Numbered from the stretch's first letter, positions 1 to 8,968 are shown. The stretch is 36,430 nucleotides of DNA from Paramuribaculum sp. (GCA_029058705.1 JAIDXA010000250.1:1-36430), one strand, 5' to 3'. The notes: generated from the sequence alone by a model not told the origin. A program made the numbers and translations.

Positions 1-209
1 GCTGACAGATATGGCGCGGGCGCGGAGCGGGTTGATATGAGCGGCGTCGGAGCAACATCGCCGCAAAGATAAGGCCGCAGGGAGAGGAAACGGATGTCAA
101 TTTCAAAAATTGAAGCGCCTGTAATTGCCTGACTCAGTAATAGATCAAATTATTTAAGTTAAATATAGTTAATTATAGAAAATCTCATGTAAAATAATTT
201 CAAAAAAGC

Positions 210-240
210 TTGCAAAAAGATAAAACGAGCCCTATATTTG
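210..240 (+). promoter_or_regulatory. Promoter of the secreted-protein operon
   Basis: A TTG at 210-212 is followed after 20 bases by TATATTTG at 233-240, matching the Bacteroidetes primary sigma consensus TTG-N19/20-TAnnTTTG. It lies about 54 bases before the ATG at 294. It also shows that the in-frame TTG at 210 is a -33 element, not a start codon. Confidence 0.75.
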
Positions 241-293
241 CAGCAGACCTTAAAAAACCGGCTATCAATAACCAGTCAACAAATATATATGCC

Positions 294-1187
294 ATGAGAC
301 ATTTGATTTTATTTTTCGCGGCAATCGCTTTTACAGCAAACGCCGACATCCAAATCACTCCGAATCGCGTCACAGTGGGAGCCCCGACAACGTCAGCTGA
401 CTCAATCTTCGAGCTGTCGGTCGATATCCCCGGTGGGTTTGTAATGCATCATCCCTCCAAACGCGATGGAGAATTCAAAATCCATCTGCCATCAGGTAAT
501 GACACCAAAGAGTTTCAGTCGCCGTCAATATCGGGCAATGGAGGAGTGATGAGTCTGTATTACGAGGCTTATAAAAGGAAACAGGCGTTGAACTGCGGGA
601 ACATCTACCAGATGTCGGACGAACGCAGCAAGGAGGAGATTGAAGATCTTCCCTCAAAGCTTGACATTTTGGCAGAATCCATTGAGCCTACCGGGCCGAT
701 GAAATCAAGAAGCGCGTCTGAATTACCCTCCTCAATGAGACAGACAGCATTATATTCCTCTCTCGCGCCATCGTCCGTCATCATAACAGAACAAGATACG
801 GCAATAAATTATGCAGAGATAATTCCCGTACTGGTCAAGTCCGCTCAAGAACTGAGCAATCTGGCTGACCAACAGGATATCGTGATTGAAAATTTAAGAA
901 ATGAGATTGCACTAAGGAAACATAAAGCCGCATCGCCTGTAAAAATCAAATCATGTTCACCAAACCCGGCGCAAGACAATATTTCAGTTGTCATCGGGGT
1001 GGAAGAGAATATCTCAGGACTCAAAATCTCGATGGTCGATCTTGGTGGAAACTCATGTCTGAGCCTTGATGTCGCTGAACGTTATGAGCTGGCCATTACC
1101 GTAGGACATCTGAAGCGTGGAATATATCATCTTGTCCTTGCATCCGGTTCCGAAGTGTTTGATACATGTCGCATCATTTTAAACTAA
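294..1187 (+). CDS. Secreted protein with split S74-like chaperone motifs and a type IX-like sorting tail
   Basis: Exported protein of 297 residues; function unknown. The start at 294 gives a typical signal peptide (residues 1-18, ending near NAD) and lies downstream of the promoter. Residues 108-115 read SDERSKEE, resembling the SDxRxKxxI motif at the front of S74 intramolecular chaperone domains. Residues 171-187 (INYAEIIPVLVKSAQEL) resemble the C-terminal helix of the same domain and run into a predicted coiled coil to about residue 212. The usual middle block (GFIAQEVxxxxPELV) is missing. Residues 217-297 start with SPNPAQD and end with a GIYHLVL strand and RIILN, the pattern of a T9SS type A sorting domain. 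First gene of an operon, 6 bases before the next gene. Domain calls are from motif reading; the sorting tail is the firmer of the two. Confidence 0.75.
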   Translation: MRHLILFFAAIAFTANADIQITPNRVTVGAPTTSADSIFELSVDIPGGFVMHHPSKRDGEFKIHLPSGNDTKEFQSPSISGNGGVMSLYYEAYKRKQALNCGNIYQMSDERSKEEIEDLPSKLDILAESIEPTGPMKSRSASELPSSMRQTALYSSLAPSSVIITEQDTAINYAEIIPVLVKSAQELSNLADQQDIVIENLRNEIALRKHKAASPVKIKSCSPNPAQDNISVVIGVEENISGLKISMVDLGGNSCLSLDVAERYELAITVGHLKRGIYHLVLASGSEVFDTCRIILN

Positions 1188-1193
1188 AACGCC

Positions 1194-1871
1194 ATGAAAA
1201 GAATAATATTACTAATATCGGTCATTGCCATGAATCTCAGTGTCATGGCTCAATTATCGTACTACGGAGGCCTGTTTCATCTGTCCAAAGACTCCAATTT
1301 CTTCAGACAAACCCCCGGATTCTATATCGACGGCTACAACGGGGTAATCATGAGATCAACCGGCGCGTGGTTCAAAATTGACCTCAGCAAAGAATATACC
1401 GCGCTCTCCGGAAGCCGCGATTTCATAAATCTTTATGATGCCGACACCGGCAACTATGGAACTCTATTTGTCTATGAGATATTCAACATGAACGAACACG
1501 GTAATGTCCCGTTCTCATTGGATGACGGAAGCGGACTGACAGTCGGGAGCAAGCTCAACGCCCTGCGTCCGGTGAGCTACAGATGGAAACCAACGGCAGA
1601 AAGCGCGAACGCCGACAATCTCAGACTCAAAAGCGGCGAACATTATGGATTCATCGCTCAGGAAATAGCGGAGGCCTATCCAGAACTTGTTGCGAGCGAC
1701 GACTACGGGAATCTGATGGTGAATTACATCGGCATGATACCAATTCTGATTCAGTCGCTTAAAGAAACAGAAGAACGCGTGGATCGCCAGACACTGGAAA
1801 TAGAGGCACTGCTCAGCGAAAAGTCACTACTTGAAAATCAGCCTGTAACAAAAAATCAGATCAAGCCATGA
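1194..1871 (+). CDS. Secreted protein with C-terminal S74-like chaperone domain
   Basis: A protein of 225 residues with a signal peptide ending at about MAQ (residues 18-20). Residues 118-195 match the core of the peptidase S74/endosialidase chaperone fold: GSKLNALRPVSYRW, then YGFIAQEIAEAYPELV at 151-166, a DDYGNLMVNY turn, and the helix MIPILIQSLKETEERV leading into a short coiled coil. In phage tail spikes this domain assists trimer folding and then cleaves itself off. Here the SDxRxK cleavage motif is replaced by a DDGSG stretch, so self-cleavage may be lost. The N-terminal 100 residues contain FYIDGYNGVIMRS, a short beta-strand-like stretch, and match no family I recognise. The stop codon overlaps the next start as ATGA, so the two are probably translationally coupled. 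Confidence 0.8.
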   Translation: MKRIILLISVIAMNLSVMAQLSYYGGLFHLSKDSNFFRQTPGFYIDGYNGVIMRSTGAWFKIDLSKEYTALSGSRDFINLYDADTGNYGTLFVYEIFNMNEHGNVPFSLDDGSGLTVGSKLNALRPVSYRWKPTAESANADNLRLKSGEHYGFIAQEIAEAYPELVASDDYGNLMVNYIGMIPILIQSLKETEERVDRQTLEIEALLSEKSLLENQPVTKNQIKP

Positions 1872-2503
1872 AAAGAACCTCAATCACCGTCACACTCCTT
1901 GCGCTGTCAGCAGCCATAATGACCACACTCCCGGCAGGCGCACAGCTGAAGTATAAAGAACATGAATCCATCTGTATCGGTGAACACTTTCCAGACCCCA
2001 ACTATGGAGTGACAGCCAGAGGATTCCAATTGTTTCAGATCTACGGACCGGGGTCGATGTTCTACGCCAACACAAACCACACGATGTGCTATATCCGCGG
2101 ATCAAGCTGGAATGTGCTGTTCTACAACAGGCAGACGAATAAATACAATGATGTGCGGGCTGCCTATGTGCTCACCTATGCAACCGGAGAGATCTACGAC
2201 ACATGGATCGATCCGGCCTATACGTCATCCGTGCTCAGAACTCTCCGGCCTGTGGAGTTCAACACATCCGGCTCTCAGAAAACATCAATGGCAACAGCAG
2301 AAAAAACAAAATCAGGATACGGATTTGTAGCATCGGAAGTCGAGGAATTATTGCCAAAGGCAGTAATAACCGATGAAGATGGAAACAAACTGATCAATTA
2401 TTCGGCATTCATTCCATTGGCCACCAGATCCATCTCAGACATCTATCATAAAATTCAGGATAACGGCAAAAAACTGAAACAGCTCGAGTCCATGTCAGAA
2501 TAA
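1868..2503 (+). CDS. Secreted protein with degenerate S74-like chaperone domain
   Basis: A protein of 211 residues with a signal peptide ending near AGAQ (residues 23-26). It appears to be a paralogue of the gene before it: LRTLRPVEFNTSG, then YGFVASEVEELLPKAV and a DEDGNKLINYSAFIPLATRSI helix near the C terminus, in the same order as an S74 chaperone domain. The catalytic SDxRxK element is not visible. The N-terminal part has its own strand-rich sequence with no family I recognise. It starts inside the stop codon of the upstream gene and is followed 27 bases later by the C25 protease, so the protease may share its export or maturation, but that is inference. Confidence 0.75.
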   Translation: MKRTSITVTLLALSAAIMTTLPAGAQLKYKEHESICIGEHFPDPNYGVTARGFQLFQIYGPGSMFYANTNHTMCYIRGSSWNVLFYNRQTNKYNDVRAAYVLTYATGEIYDTWIDPAYTSSVLRTLRPVEFNTSGSQKTSMATAEKTKSGYGFVASEVEELLPKAVITDEDGNKLINYSAFIPLATRSISDIYHKIQDNGKKLKQLESMSE

Positions 2504-2530
2504 TCCAACACCCTAAAAACGACTGAAAAC

Positions 2531-4798
2531 ATGAAAACATATCTATATATCCTGCTTGCAATGATATTGGCGTCGCCGCCGGTATCGGCTCAGTCATACG
2601 AATTCACATTCAATCAGGATGATTTTGAAGTCAGCATATCAGACAATGTCGCTACGGTCAGCAGCAAGACTTCAGAATTCTTCACCACAACAAACCCGAC
2701 CGGACCGGTTCTTCCGATGACCATGAAAAAGGTGCTTAACCCATCAGGAAGTCACGCAGTCGATGTCGACGTCGCAATCTCGAAAAAGCTGATCGCCTCG
2801 GATGTTGCCATGGAGTCATGCGGCGAGTTCACGCCCACCAACGCAGCAGTGGCCGCAGCCGCGAAAAAAAACGCATTCGCCACGGCATCGGAAATGGATG
2901 CAGTGGGTCTGATGGCTGGAAAAAGCGCGCAAAACGGCTACAGTTTTTCCTATTACAGCCTTAAACCATTTCTCTATGATGCGGACGCGCGTGAACTCTA
3001 CTTTGTGAATAAAATTTCGTTTACTCCGCGTTTCGAGAGTCTCTTGAAGTCAAGGGCATCAGCCGACGTGGCAGAGATTCCTCGCCCCGATATGGTCGAT
3101 TTTTCCGACGTGCTGAATATCTCTGCCAAGGAGACCTACCCATCGCCGGGCTCATCCGTCAGCCGGGGCGCACAGCCGCAGAACGAGACGATCGACTATC
3201 TGATCATCACTGAAAGAACCCTGATTTGGGGATTCCCGGAATTTGTCAAGTGGAAACGCCAGAAAGGATTGAATGTCAAGTTGGTAACAATAGATGAGAT
3301 AGATGCACTCTATCCTGATATTGAATATAAACCATTAAGGATCAAAACATATATAAAGAAGCTCTATCAGGAGAATAAACTGAGTTATGTGCTTCTTGGA
3401 GGAACACCTGATATAGTACCACGCGTTCCCTGTTATTCGCCCATCGAAGGTCGAGATGAATCAGATGGTAAGTTGGACTCAGACACCTACTATTCATGCT
3501 TAAGCGATGGTTATAGCTTTGACTGGAATGGCAACGGCTACGAACCCTATGGAGAATACGACGACAATATTGATCTGGACCCGGATATATGTCTTGGGAG
3601 ATTGCTCGCAACTGGTCCCGGCGAAGTAGGAATAGCCTGCAAGAAGATTATAGAATATGAAAAAGGACGTTTTCCGGACGAAAACATAAATAAAATTCTT
3701 TTGGGCGGATCCTCCCTTAAACGAGATCAAGATCCCTATCCTGCAGTAGAAGGTAAGAGTTTTAGACATATAAATGGCGAATTACTTGATAATCTACATA
3801 TGAAACCTTATGGGAAACAGGCATCATATATTTTTGATACTACAGTATCGCCCAAATTCACTTCCAAAGAATTAGCTTCGGAGATAAACAAAAATTATCA
3901 TTTCATAAATATAGACTGTCATGGAGCAACCGATGCTTGGATTTGTTGTGAAAATGAGAATAATAATGACAATTTCGATAATGATAATATAAAATCACTC
4001 ACAAATATACCGGCCGTATTTACAACTACCGCCTGTTATACCAATGATTTTAGAAGTGAATCAAAGGGAGTTTCTCCGCAAGGTGCGAGACTTTCTCATA
4101 TATTGACAACGTCTGATAGTATCGGAAGTGTCGCCTACATAAGCAGTTCCGGACTTGGATGGAGAATTGGATATGGAATCGCAGCTTCCTCTCTTTACAA
4201 TGCGACATTCTATATGAATCTTTTTGGGACAAACAGTCGTCCACATGGGAATATCATTTCGCGTATACATAATCAAGTAATAACTAATTTAGTAAAAATT
4301 AATCAGGATATTTACAGATATCTCTTTTTGGGTATAAACGTTTCCGGAGATCCGGCGATGACACTGTTTACCGAAATACCCAAAACAATCGTTCCGCCCT
4401 CTATGACATGGACGGAAGAGGGATTACGTATCCGTAATATCCCGTCAGGGCTGATGGTTTCCATCAACGCAGTCGATGAAGAGACCACATGTTTAGGCAA
4501 ATGTATATCAACCGGCGACGACGTGTTTCCTGGCATCAATCGCCCGTGCGTATTGACAATCTCCGGTGTCAACTACAGACCCTACCAGTATCATATAAGA
4601 AATTATCCGGTCCTGACACTTGAAGACATGACGGTTACGGAAGATTCGGAGTATACCGCCGACAGGATTTATCTTGGCGACAATGTGAATTTAAGGAGCA
4701 TGGTCACACTCAAGCTGAACTACCGGGAGTTCCTAAAGGTCAGGGACAACATCAACTGCGATGCAGACAGCAAACTGATTATAAACCATAAAAAATGA
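2531..4798 (+). CDS. Gingipain-like C25 family cysteine protease, secreted
   Basis: A protein of 755 residues with a signal peptide ending at VSAQ. The N-terminal region to about residue 220 looks like a gingipain-type propeptide (a GPVLPMTMKKVLNPSG segment). The catalytic domain follows from about 224 (IDYLIITERTLIWGFPEFVKWKRQKG), with the family's LLGGTPDIVPRVP and CLGRLLATGPGE blocks. The His/Cys pair is H464 (INIDCHGA) and C502 (TTTACYTNDF). After about residue 605 come beta-rich segments without a clear T9SS tail. Known relatives (gingipains, PorU) cleave after Arg or Lys or process secreted T9SS cargo; specificity cannot be read here. It is shorter than PorU and lacks any sign of that role. 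The catalytic part is visibly more A/T-rich than both ends, suggesting a domain exchange. Confidence 0.87.
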   Translation: MKTYLYILLAMILASPPVSAQSYEFTFNQDDFEVSISDNVATVSSKTSEFFTTTNPTGPVLPMTMKKVLNPSGSHAVDVDVAISKKLIASDVAMESCGEFTPTNAAVAAAAKKNAFATASEMDAVGLMAGKSAQNGYSFSYYSLKPFLYDADARELYFVNKISFTPRFESLLKSRASADVAEIPRPDMVDFSDVLNISAKETYPSPGSSVSRGAQPQNETIDYLIITERTLIWGFPEFVKWKRQKGLNVKLVTIDEIDALYPDIEYKPLRIKTYIKKLYQENKLSYVLLGGTPDIVPRVPCYSPIEGRDESDGKLDSDTYYSCLSDGYSFDWNGNGYEPYGEYDDNIDLDPDICLGRLLATGPGEVGIACKKIIEYEKGRFPDENINKILLGGSSLKRDQDPYPAVEGKSFRHINGELLDNLHMKPYGKQASYIFDTTVSPKFTSKELASEINKNYHFINIDCHGATDAWICCENENNNDNFDNDNIKSLTNIPAVFTTTACYTNDFRSESKGVSPQGARLSHILTTSDSIGSVAYISSSGLGWRIGYGIAASSLYNATFYMNLFGTNSRPHGNIISRIHNQVITNLVKINQDIYRYLFLGINVSGDPAMTLFTEIPKTIVPPSMTWTEEGLRIRNIPSGLMVSINAVDEETTCLGKCISTGDDVFPGINRPCVLTISGVNYRPYQYHIRNYPVLTLEDMTVTEDSEYTADRIYLGDNVNLRSMVTLKLNYREFLKVRDNINCDADSKLIINHKK

Positions 4799-4803
4799 GG
4801 GCT

Positions 4804-5691
4804 ATGAAAAAGTATCTGAATATTGTGTTGGCTGTTATAGGGGTGTCGGTTTTGACTGGTTGCAAGGATGACCCTGATCCAATTATATTAGATTTTGAAC
4901 GGCTTGCAAGCCCAGAAACGGTGTTCCACGCCGGTGCAGAGTTTTGCCAGCGTGGGACTAATTATGGGGTTTTGTTCAATCTTTCGGAGAAGGAGTTTCT
5001 CGGCAGGTCATATCTTCAGATCAATATATTCGACAAACCGACCGAAATGCTTTTCAGGATTGACGGGAGCGTCATCTGGGGTTACGACCATCAATCAGAG
5101 AGCGAGTTCAAGATGTATGATTTTTCGAAGTGGCCATTGGAGGCGGGAGATTCACTGACCTACCGGATTTACGAAATCAATGACAACTACGAAATAACCG
5201 GAATTGCGGATTACAGCAACGTGCTTAAGAGCAATAGCAGTACGAAAGAATTAGATTTTATATTCAGTGAGGAACAGGAATCAAAAAGTGCAGCGGTTTA
5301 TAATCAAGATGACAAGATATATAAATCATATAATAATTATAATGATGTCTGGAATTATTATTATGCCGGAGAACATTATATATCCAATCATAAGGATAAT
5401 ATTTATAAAGATTCAAGAATTGCCCATCTTTATAGACCCAACTACTGGAATAACCATAAGGGACTATACTCATATATGATATGGTGTGGTTACCGTGTTT
5501 ACGAAGAACGATGGGATATATATCAGTATCGCACATTCAGATATATCCTGAACTTTGGAATGCATACCGGAAAGGGCCTTTTCTTTGAAGACAAGACTTT
5601 GACTGGAAATGAACCTGTTTTTGTTGAGATATATAAACAAGTTATTGATTCGGTAACCGATAAAATTAATGATGAGATCGGCTGTAGTTAG
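4804..5691 (+). CDS. Tyr/Asn-rich lipoprotein of unknown function
   Basis: Predicted outer lipoprotein. The start at 4804 gives a compact signal peptide MKKYLNIVLAVIGV with lipobox LTGC (Cys20). An alternative ATG at 4795 overlaps the protease stop codon and adds only three residues. The N-terminal half has ordinary composition and a strand-rich look. From about 5240 the DNA turns strongly A/T-rich and the protein becomes Tyr- and Asn-rich (YNNYNDVWNYYYAG and similar). I do not recognise the family. As last gene of the C25 operon it could be a surface anchor, an inhibitor or an immunity-like partner of the protease, but nothing in the sequence decides this. Confidence 0.8.
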   Translation: MKKYLNIVLAVIGVSVLTGCKDDPDPIILDFERLASPETVFHAGAEFCQRGTNYGVLFNLSEKEFLGRSYLQINIFDKPTEMLFRIDGSVIWGYDHQSESEFKMYDFSKWPLEAGDSLTYRIYEINDNYEITGIADYSNVLKSNSSTKELDFIFSEEQESKSAAVYNQDDKIYKSYNNYNDVWNYYYAGEHYISNHKDNIYKDSRIAHLYRPNYWNNHKGLYSYMIWCGYRVYEERWDIYQYRTFRYILNFGMHTGKGLFFEDKTLTGNEPVFVEIYKQVIDSVTDKINDEIGCS

Positions 5692-5794
5692 AAGCTGTTT
5701 AAGAGAATGTTTACTTTTACCACGAATTAAGAAACTCATCACTCCCGGGACTGTAGATAATGACAAATTCATGAAGTAATAATATTGGATGCCG

Positions 5795-5833
5795 GCAAGG
5801 CGGACTCCCATCAGAATGGGGCGTCCGCCTTGC
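5795..5833. terminator. Bidirectional hairpin between converging genes
   Basis: A perfect 11-base stem (GCAAGGCGGAC at 5795-5805 with GTCCGCCTTGC at 5823-5833) contains an inner 5-base stem CCCAT/ATGGG. It lies between the ends of the lipoprotein gene and of rubrerythrin, so it can serve both. There is no clear T tract on either side. The rest of 5692-5912 is A/T-rich spacer. Confidence 0.6.
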
Positions 5834-5912
5834 TGTTATAAGAGAGAGGTTGAATTAAAAGAGTGTTTGAATTAAGAGTATGGCTACTCTGAGATCCATA
5901 TATGAGGCGGGA

Positions 5913-6497
5913 TCAGTCGTCGTAGATGTCGAGAGCCATGTAGTGCTGATAGGGGTGGTCGCATGCGGGGCATGTCTGAGGGGGAGTTGTTCCCTCATGG
6001 ATGTAGCCGCAGACAAGGCATTGCCATTTTACAGGATGCTCGCGTTTCCAGACGGTTCCTTCTTCAACCTGCCGGATGTAGCGTTCGAAACGACGGCGAT
6101 GGGTCATTTCGACTTTTGCGATCGCGGAAAAACGGGATGCGATTTCGGGGAAGCCTTCCGATTCGGCAACTATTGCAGCCTTTGAATAGAATTCGACCCC
6201 TTCGTGGAGTTCTTCTTCGGAGGCAGTGCGCAGGTTCTGGAGCGTTGTTCCAATCACACCAGAATCGTAGCATCCGGTAGCGGTCACCTTCCCACCTTCG
6301 AGGAATTTAAAGAAGACTTTGGCATGGTGGAGTTCATTGTCGGCAGTTTCCTGGAATATCTGCTGGATGGGGAAATACTGCTCTTTTCCGGCCTGTTTGG
6401 CATAGAATATGTAGCGTGTGTAGGCTGTCGATTCGGCGATGTAGGCTTTTACGAGGAGATTTTCGGTCTGAGTGCCTTTGATGCTTTTGACTGACAT
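5913..6497 (-). CDS. rbr: Rubrerythrin
   Basis: A protein of 194 residues, the usual length. It uses a di-iron centre and a rubredoxin-type iron to reduce hydrogen peroxide in the cytoplasm of anaerobes. The ferritin-like part (about residues 1-145) shows the paired helices with Glu and ExxH ligands: ESTAYTRY, ETADNELHHAKVFF, ESEGFPEIASRF and EMTHRRRFERY. The C-terminal rubredoxin-like part carries CLVCGY and CPACDHP, the two CxxC iron knuckles. It stands alone between two hairpins, so it is probably transcribed by itself. I found no convincing TAnnTTTG promoter in front of it; a TATTTTAA near 6525 is a weak candidate. Confidence 0.95.
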   Translation of the reverse strand: MSVKSIKGTQTENLLVKAYIAESTAYTRYIFYAKQAGKEQYFPIQQIFQETADNELHHAKVFFKFLEGGKVTATGCYDSGVIGTTLQNLRTASEEELHEGVEFYSKAAIVAESEGFPEIASRFSAIAKVEMTHRRRFERYIRQVEEGTVWKREHPVKWQCLVCGYIHEGTTPPQTCPACDHPYQHYMALDIYDD

Positions 6498-6580
6498 AGC
6501 GATAAAGATGTTATTTGGTTAGTGTTAAAATAGACAACAGCATGACCGGAGAAAAGGTTCATTACGCGATTACACCAAAA

Positions 6581-6613
6581 GCGGGAGAAGCCCGACAACT
6601 GGGCTCCTCCCGC
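6581..6613 (-). terminator. Intrinsic terminator of the GH36 gene
   Basis: The arms at 6581-6593 and 6601-6613 form a 13-pair stem with one mismatch and a 7-base loop. On the minus strand the stem is followed directly by TTTTGG. It lies just after the GH36 stop codon and before rubrerythrin. Confidence 0.75.
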
Positions 6614-6636
6614 GGCAAAATCAGAAGTCGAGAGCG

Positions 6637-8835
6637 TTATTCGGCGGTGAGGAGCAGGACGCGCGAGGCCCATTCGTCGGCAGATGGGGCGTTGTGGGAG
6701 AGGGGCATCTCGAGCCCTTTGTCCATCAGATAGCGCCCGGAGAAGCTCTTTCCCTCAAACGCAAGCGGCTTGAGGTCGATGCGGTTCATTTCGGTAACCT
6801 TATAGTTTCGGTCGGGATCGAGACCGGCCATTTTTACGCGAGGATATTGTTTGTGGCAGAAAGCCTCGGTTTTCCACCAGAAGAAAACGGCCCGGTCTTT
6901 TTCGGGGGTCGCATACATGAGTGAAGCCGCACCGAGACGATCGAACGGAGAGAGAAGGCGATAGAGATCACCGTGTTGCACGATGGGGCGCAGGTGGGTT
7001 TTATATTCTTCGATTGCCCGACGGCACTGGTCGCGTTCTTCGGGCGACATGTTCCGTGGCTGGATCTCCATGCCGAGCCGGCCGCTCATTGCGACGTCGG
7101 TGCGGAACTTCAGGTTCATGGATCGTCCGGTCTGGTGGTTGGGGGCGGCGGAGATGTGCGATGCCATAGCGATTGCGGGATAGAAGCAGGATGTTCCCCA
7201 CTGGATGTATATCCGCTGGAGGGCGTCGGTGTTGTCGGAAGTCCAGAACTCGTCGAACCAGGGGAGCAACCCGTAGTTTACGCGTGCTCCGCCGCTTGCA
7301 CATGCCTGAATGACGATGTCGGGATATTTCGCGCGGATGCGGCGCAGCGTTTTTTCAAGCCCACGGTGATAGTCAATGAACAGATGGCTCTGATTGTCGG
7401 CCGAGAGGTATTGGGAACCGTGGTTGCGGATGGGCATATTGGCGTCCCACTTGATGTAGGCAATGTCGGGATAGCGTGTGAGGAGAGTGTCGACGACGGT
7501 GAATACGATGTCCTGTACCTTGGGGTTTGACAGGTCGAGGACCATCTGGGTCTTTCCACGTCCGTAGGTCAGGTCGCGGTTTGGGGCTTTGATTACATAT
7601 TCGGGATGGTTTTCGTAGAGTTCACTTCCGATGTTCACCATTTCGGGTTCGATCCAGATTCCGAACTTGATTCCGTGACGACGGGCAGCGTCGAGGAGGC
7701 CTGGAATTCCGGCGGGGAGTTTGCGGGTGTCGACCGTCCAGTCGCCAAGGCCCTGTTTATCGCCGTTGCGCGGATATTTCACACCGAACCATCCGTCGTC
7801 CATGACAAAGAGTTCGCCACCCATAGAGGCAATGTCGGCCATCATCTGGTCCATTTCATTTTCCTTAATGTCGAAATAGACACCTTCCCAGCTGTTGAGA
7901 AGGACGTCGCGGAGCTTGTCGGCGTGGAGCATTTTCTTATCGCGCCCCCACCGGTGGAAGCTACGGCTGAGTTGTCCGAGGCCTTTGTCGGTATAGGACA
8001 GGGCAAGAACCGGCGTGGTGAATGTTTCTTTTGGCCTGAGGCTGTAGGATGACTGGGTTTCGTCGATTCCGGCGATAAAGTGATGATAGTTCTTGTCGGG
8101 GGAGGCGTCGACGATGAGCCTGTAGTTGCCGCTATAGCAGAGTGCGGCGCCTATGAGGCGTCCGTTGTCCTCGGCGGGTTTTCCGTCGAGAGAAAAGACG
8201 ATTTCGCTTCGTGCGGATGCGGAGTTGCGGACTCCGTCGCGATCCTTTATGACTTTCATTCCATGAGCGAGTGGTTCGCACTGGATCTGCGCTTCATTAG
8301 CCCAGGATCCATAGAAAGAAGTGATCCAAACGTCGCCATAGCGGATTGGGAGATAGCCTGAGGCGAAGCGGTTGAGCCGGACAGTTTTTTTCTCGGAATG
8401 GGATATTTCCGTCCAGGTCTCCACGATTTCAAGCCCGGGGTAGGTGCGGTAGCATACATTGACGAAGAATGGATAGGCTTTGTCGCGAAGACGGATCACC
8501 GTGACAGAGGCATCATTTTCCTCACGCGATTCAATGCCGTCGACAACAAGGTCGAGCGTCATGTTACCGTCGGCGTGTTCGACCGCAATTGCTGGTTCGA
8601 CCGAGGGATCGACGCCATAGTCGGGATATGCGTTGAGGAGAGCGGCCCCGGCAGCTTTCAGGTTGGCGGCATCGGAGTCGGTTATACGGGTCCCGTAGTA
8701 GAGATGTTTCAGTTTTTTGCCTTTGTCGGCCTGCATTACAAGCGAAGATCCGGGAGTGTTTATCTGAACCACTTCTGCCAGAACGCCTGTTGACAAGGAA
8801 AGGAATGCGAGTGCAAGGGTTACGATACGTTTCAT
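6637..8835 (-). CDS. Secreted GH36 alpha-galactosidase
   Basis: A protein of 732 residues with a signal peptide ending near VLA (residue 20), so periplasmic or surface. It has the GH36 order: an N-terminal beta-sandwich (about 20-310), a TIM barrel with VMDDGWFG, and a C-terminal sheet domain. The nucleophile is D464 in YIKWDAN and the acid/base is D534 in FWTSDNTD. Their spacing of 70 residues is typical of the family. CASGGARVNYGLL corresponds to the conserved CSSGGGR stretch, with one Gly replaced by Ala. Known members release terminal alpha-1,6-galactose from raffinose-type sugars, galactomannan or glycans; the true substrate is not visible, and no SusC/D pair is adjacent. It has its own promoter at 8921-8951 and terminator at 6581-6613, so it is monocistronic. 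Confidence 0.93.
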   Translation of the reverse strand: MKRIVTLALAFLSLSTGVLAEVVQINTPGSSLVMQADKGKKLKHLYYGTRITDSDAANLKAAGAALLNAYPDYGVDPSVEPAIAVEHADGNMTLDLVVDGIESREENDASVTVIRLRDKAYPFFVNVCYRTYPGLEIVETWTEISHSEKKTVRLNRFASGYLPIRYGDVWITSFYGSWANEAQIQCEPLAHGMKVIKDRDGVRNSASARSEIVFSLDGKPAEDNGRLIGAALCYSGNYRLIVDASPDKNYHHFIAGIDETQSSYSLRPKETFTTPVLALSYTDKGLGQLSRSFHRWGRDKKMLHADKLRDVLLNSWEGVYFDIKENEMDQMMADIASMGGELFVMDDGWFGVKYPRNGDKQGLGDWTVDTRKLPAGIPGLLDAARRHGIKFGIWIEPEMVNIGSELYENHPEYVIKAPNRDLTYGRGKTQMVLDLSNPKVQDIVFTVVDTLLTRYPDIAYIKWDANMPIRNHGSQYLSADNQSHLFIDYHRGLEKTLRRIRAKYPDIVIQACASGGARVNYGLLPWFDEFWTSDNTDALQRIYIQWGTSCFYPAIAMASHISAAPNHQTGRSMNLKFRTDVAMSGRLGMEIQPRNMSPEERDQCRRAIEEYKTHLRPIVQHGDLYRLLSPFDRLGAASLMYATPEKDRAVFFWWKTEAFCHKQYPRVKMAGLDPDRNYKVTEMNRIDLKPLAFEGKSFSGRYLMDKGLEMPLSHNAPSADEWASRVLLLTAE

Positions 8836-8920
8836 CTTACTGCTGTGTTTTTTTGGAGGATTGGTTAAAAGTAAACATACTCTAAGTCAAGATGGCTTCG
8901 GTTTCTAAGAGTATGTATGA

Positions 8921-8951
8921 CAAAGTTATGCAACAATCATCTATAAACCAA
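8921..8951 (-). promoter_or_regulatory. Promoter of the GH36 gene
   Basis: On the minus strand TTG (8951-8949), a 20-base spacer and TAACTTTG (8928-8921) match the Bacteroidetes promoter consensus. The leader to the ATG at 8835 is about 80 bases and contains a 9-base inverted repeat, ACATACTCT at 8875-8883 with AGAGTATGT at 8908-8916. Confidence 0.8.
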
Positions 8952-8968
8952 ATCCGGATCAAGAATCG

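Noticed and set aside
1..71. Start of a minus-strand gene at 58 with a CAAAGATA box at 64-71
   Set aside because: The box is only 6 bases from the ATG, no -33 element is properly spaced, and 19 codons are too few to judge.
210..293. N-terminal extension of the first gene from a TTG at 210
   Set aside because: The TTG is the -33 element of a full promoter and the downstream ATG at 294 gives a clean signal peptide.
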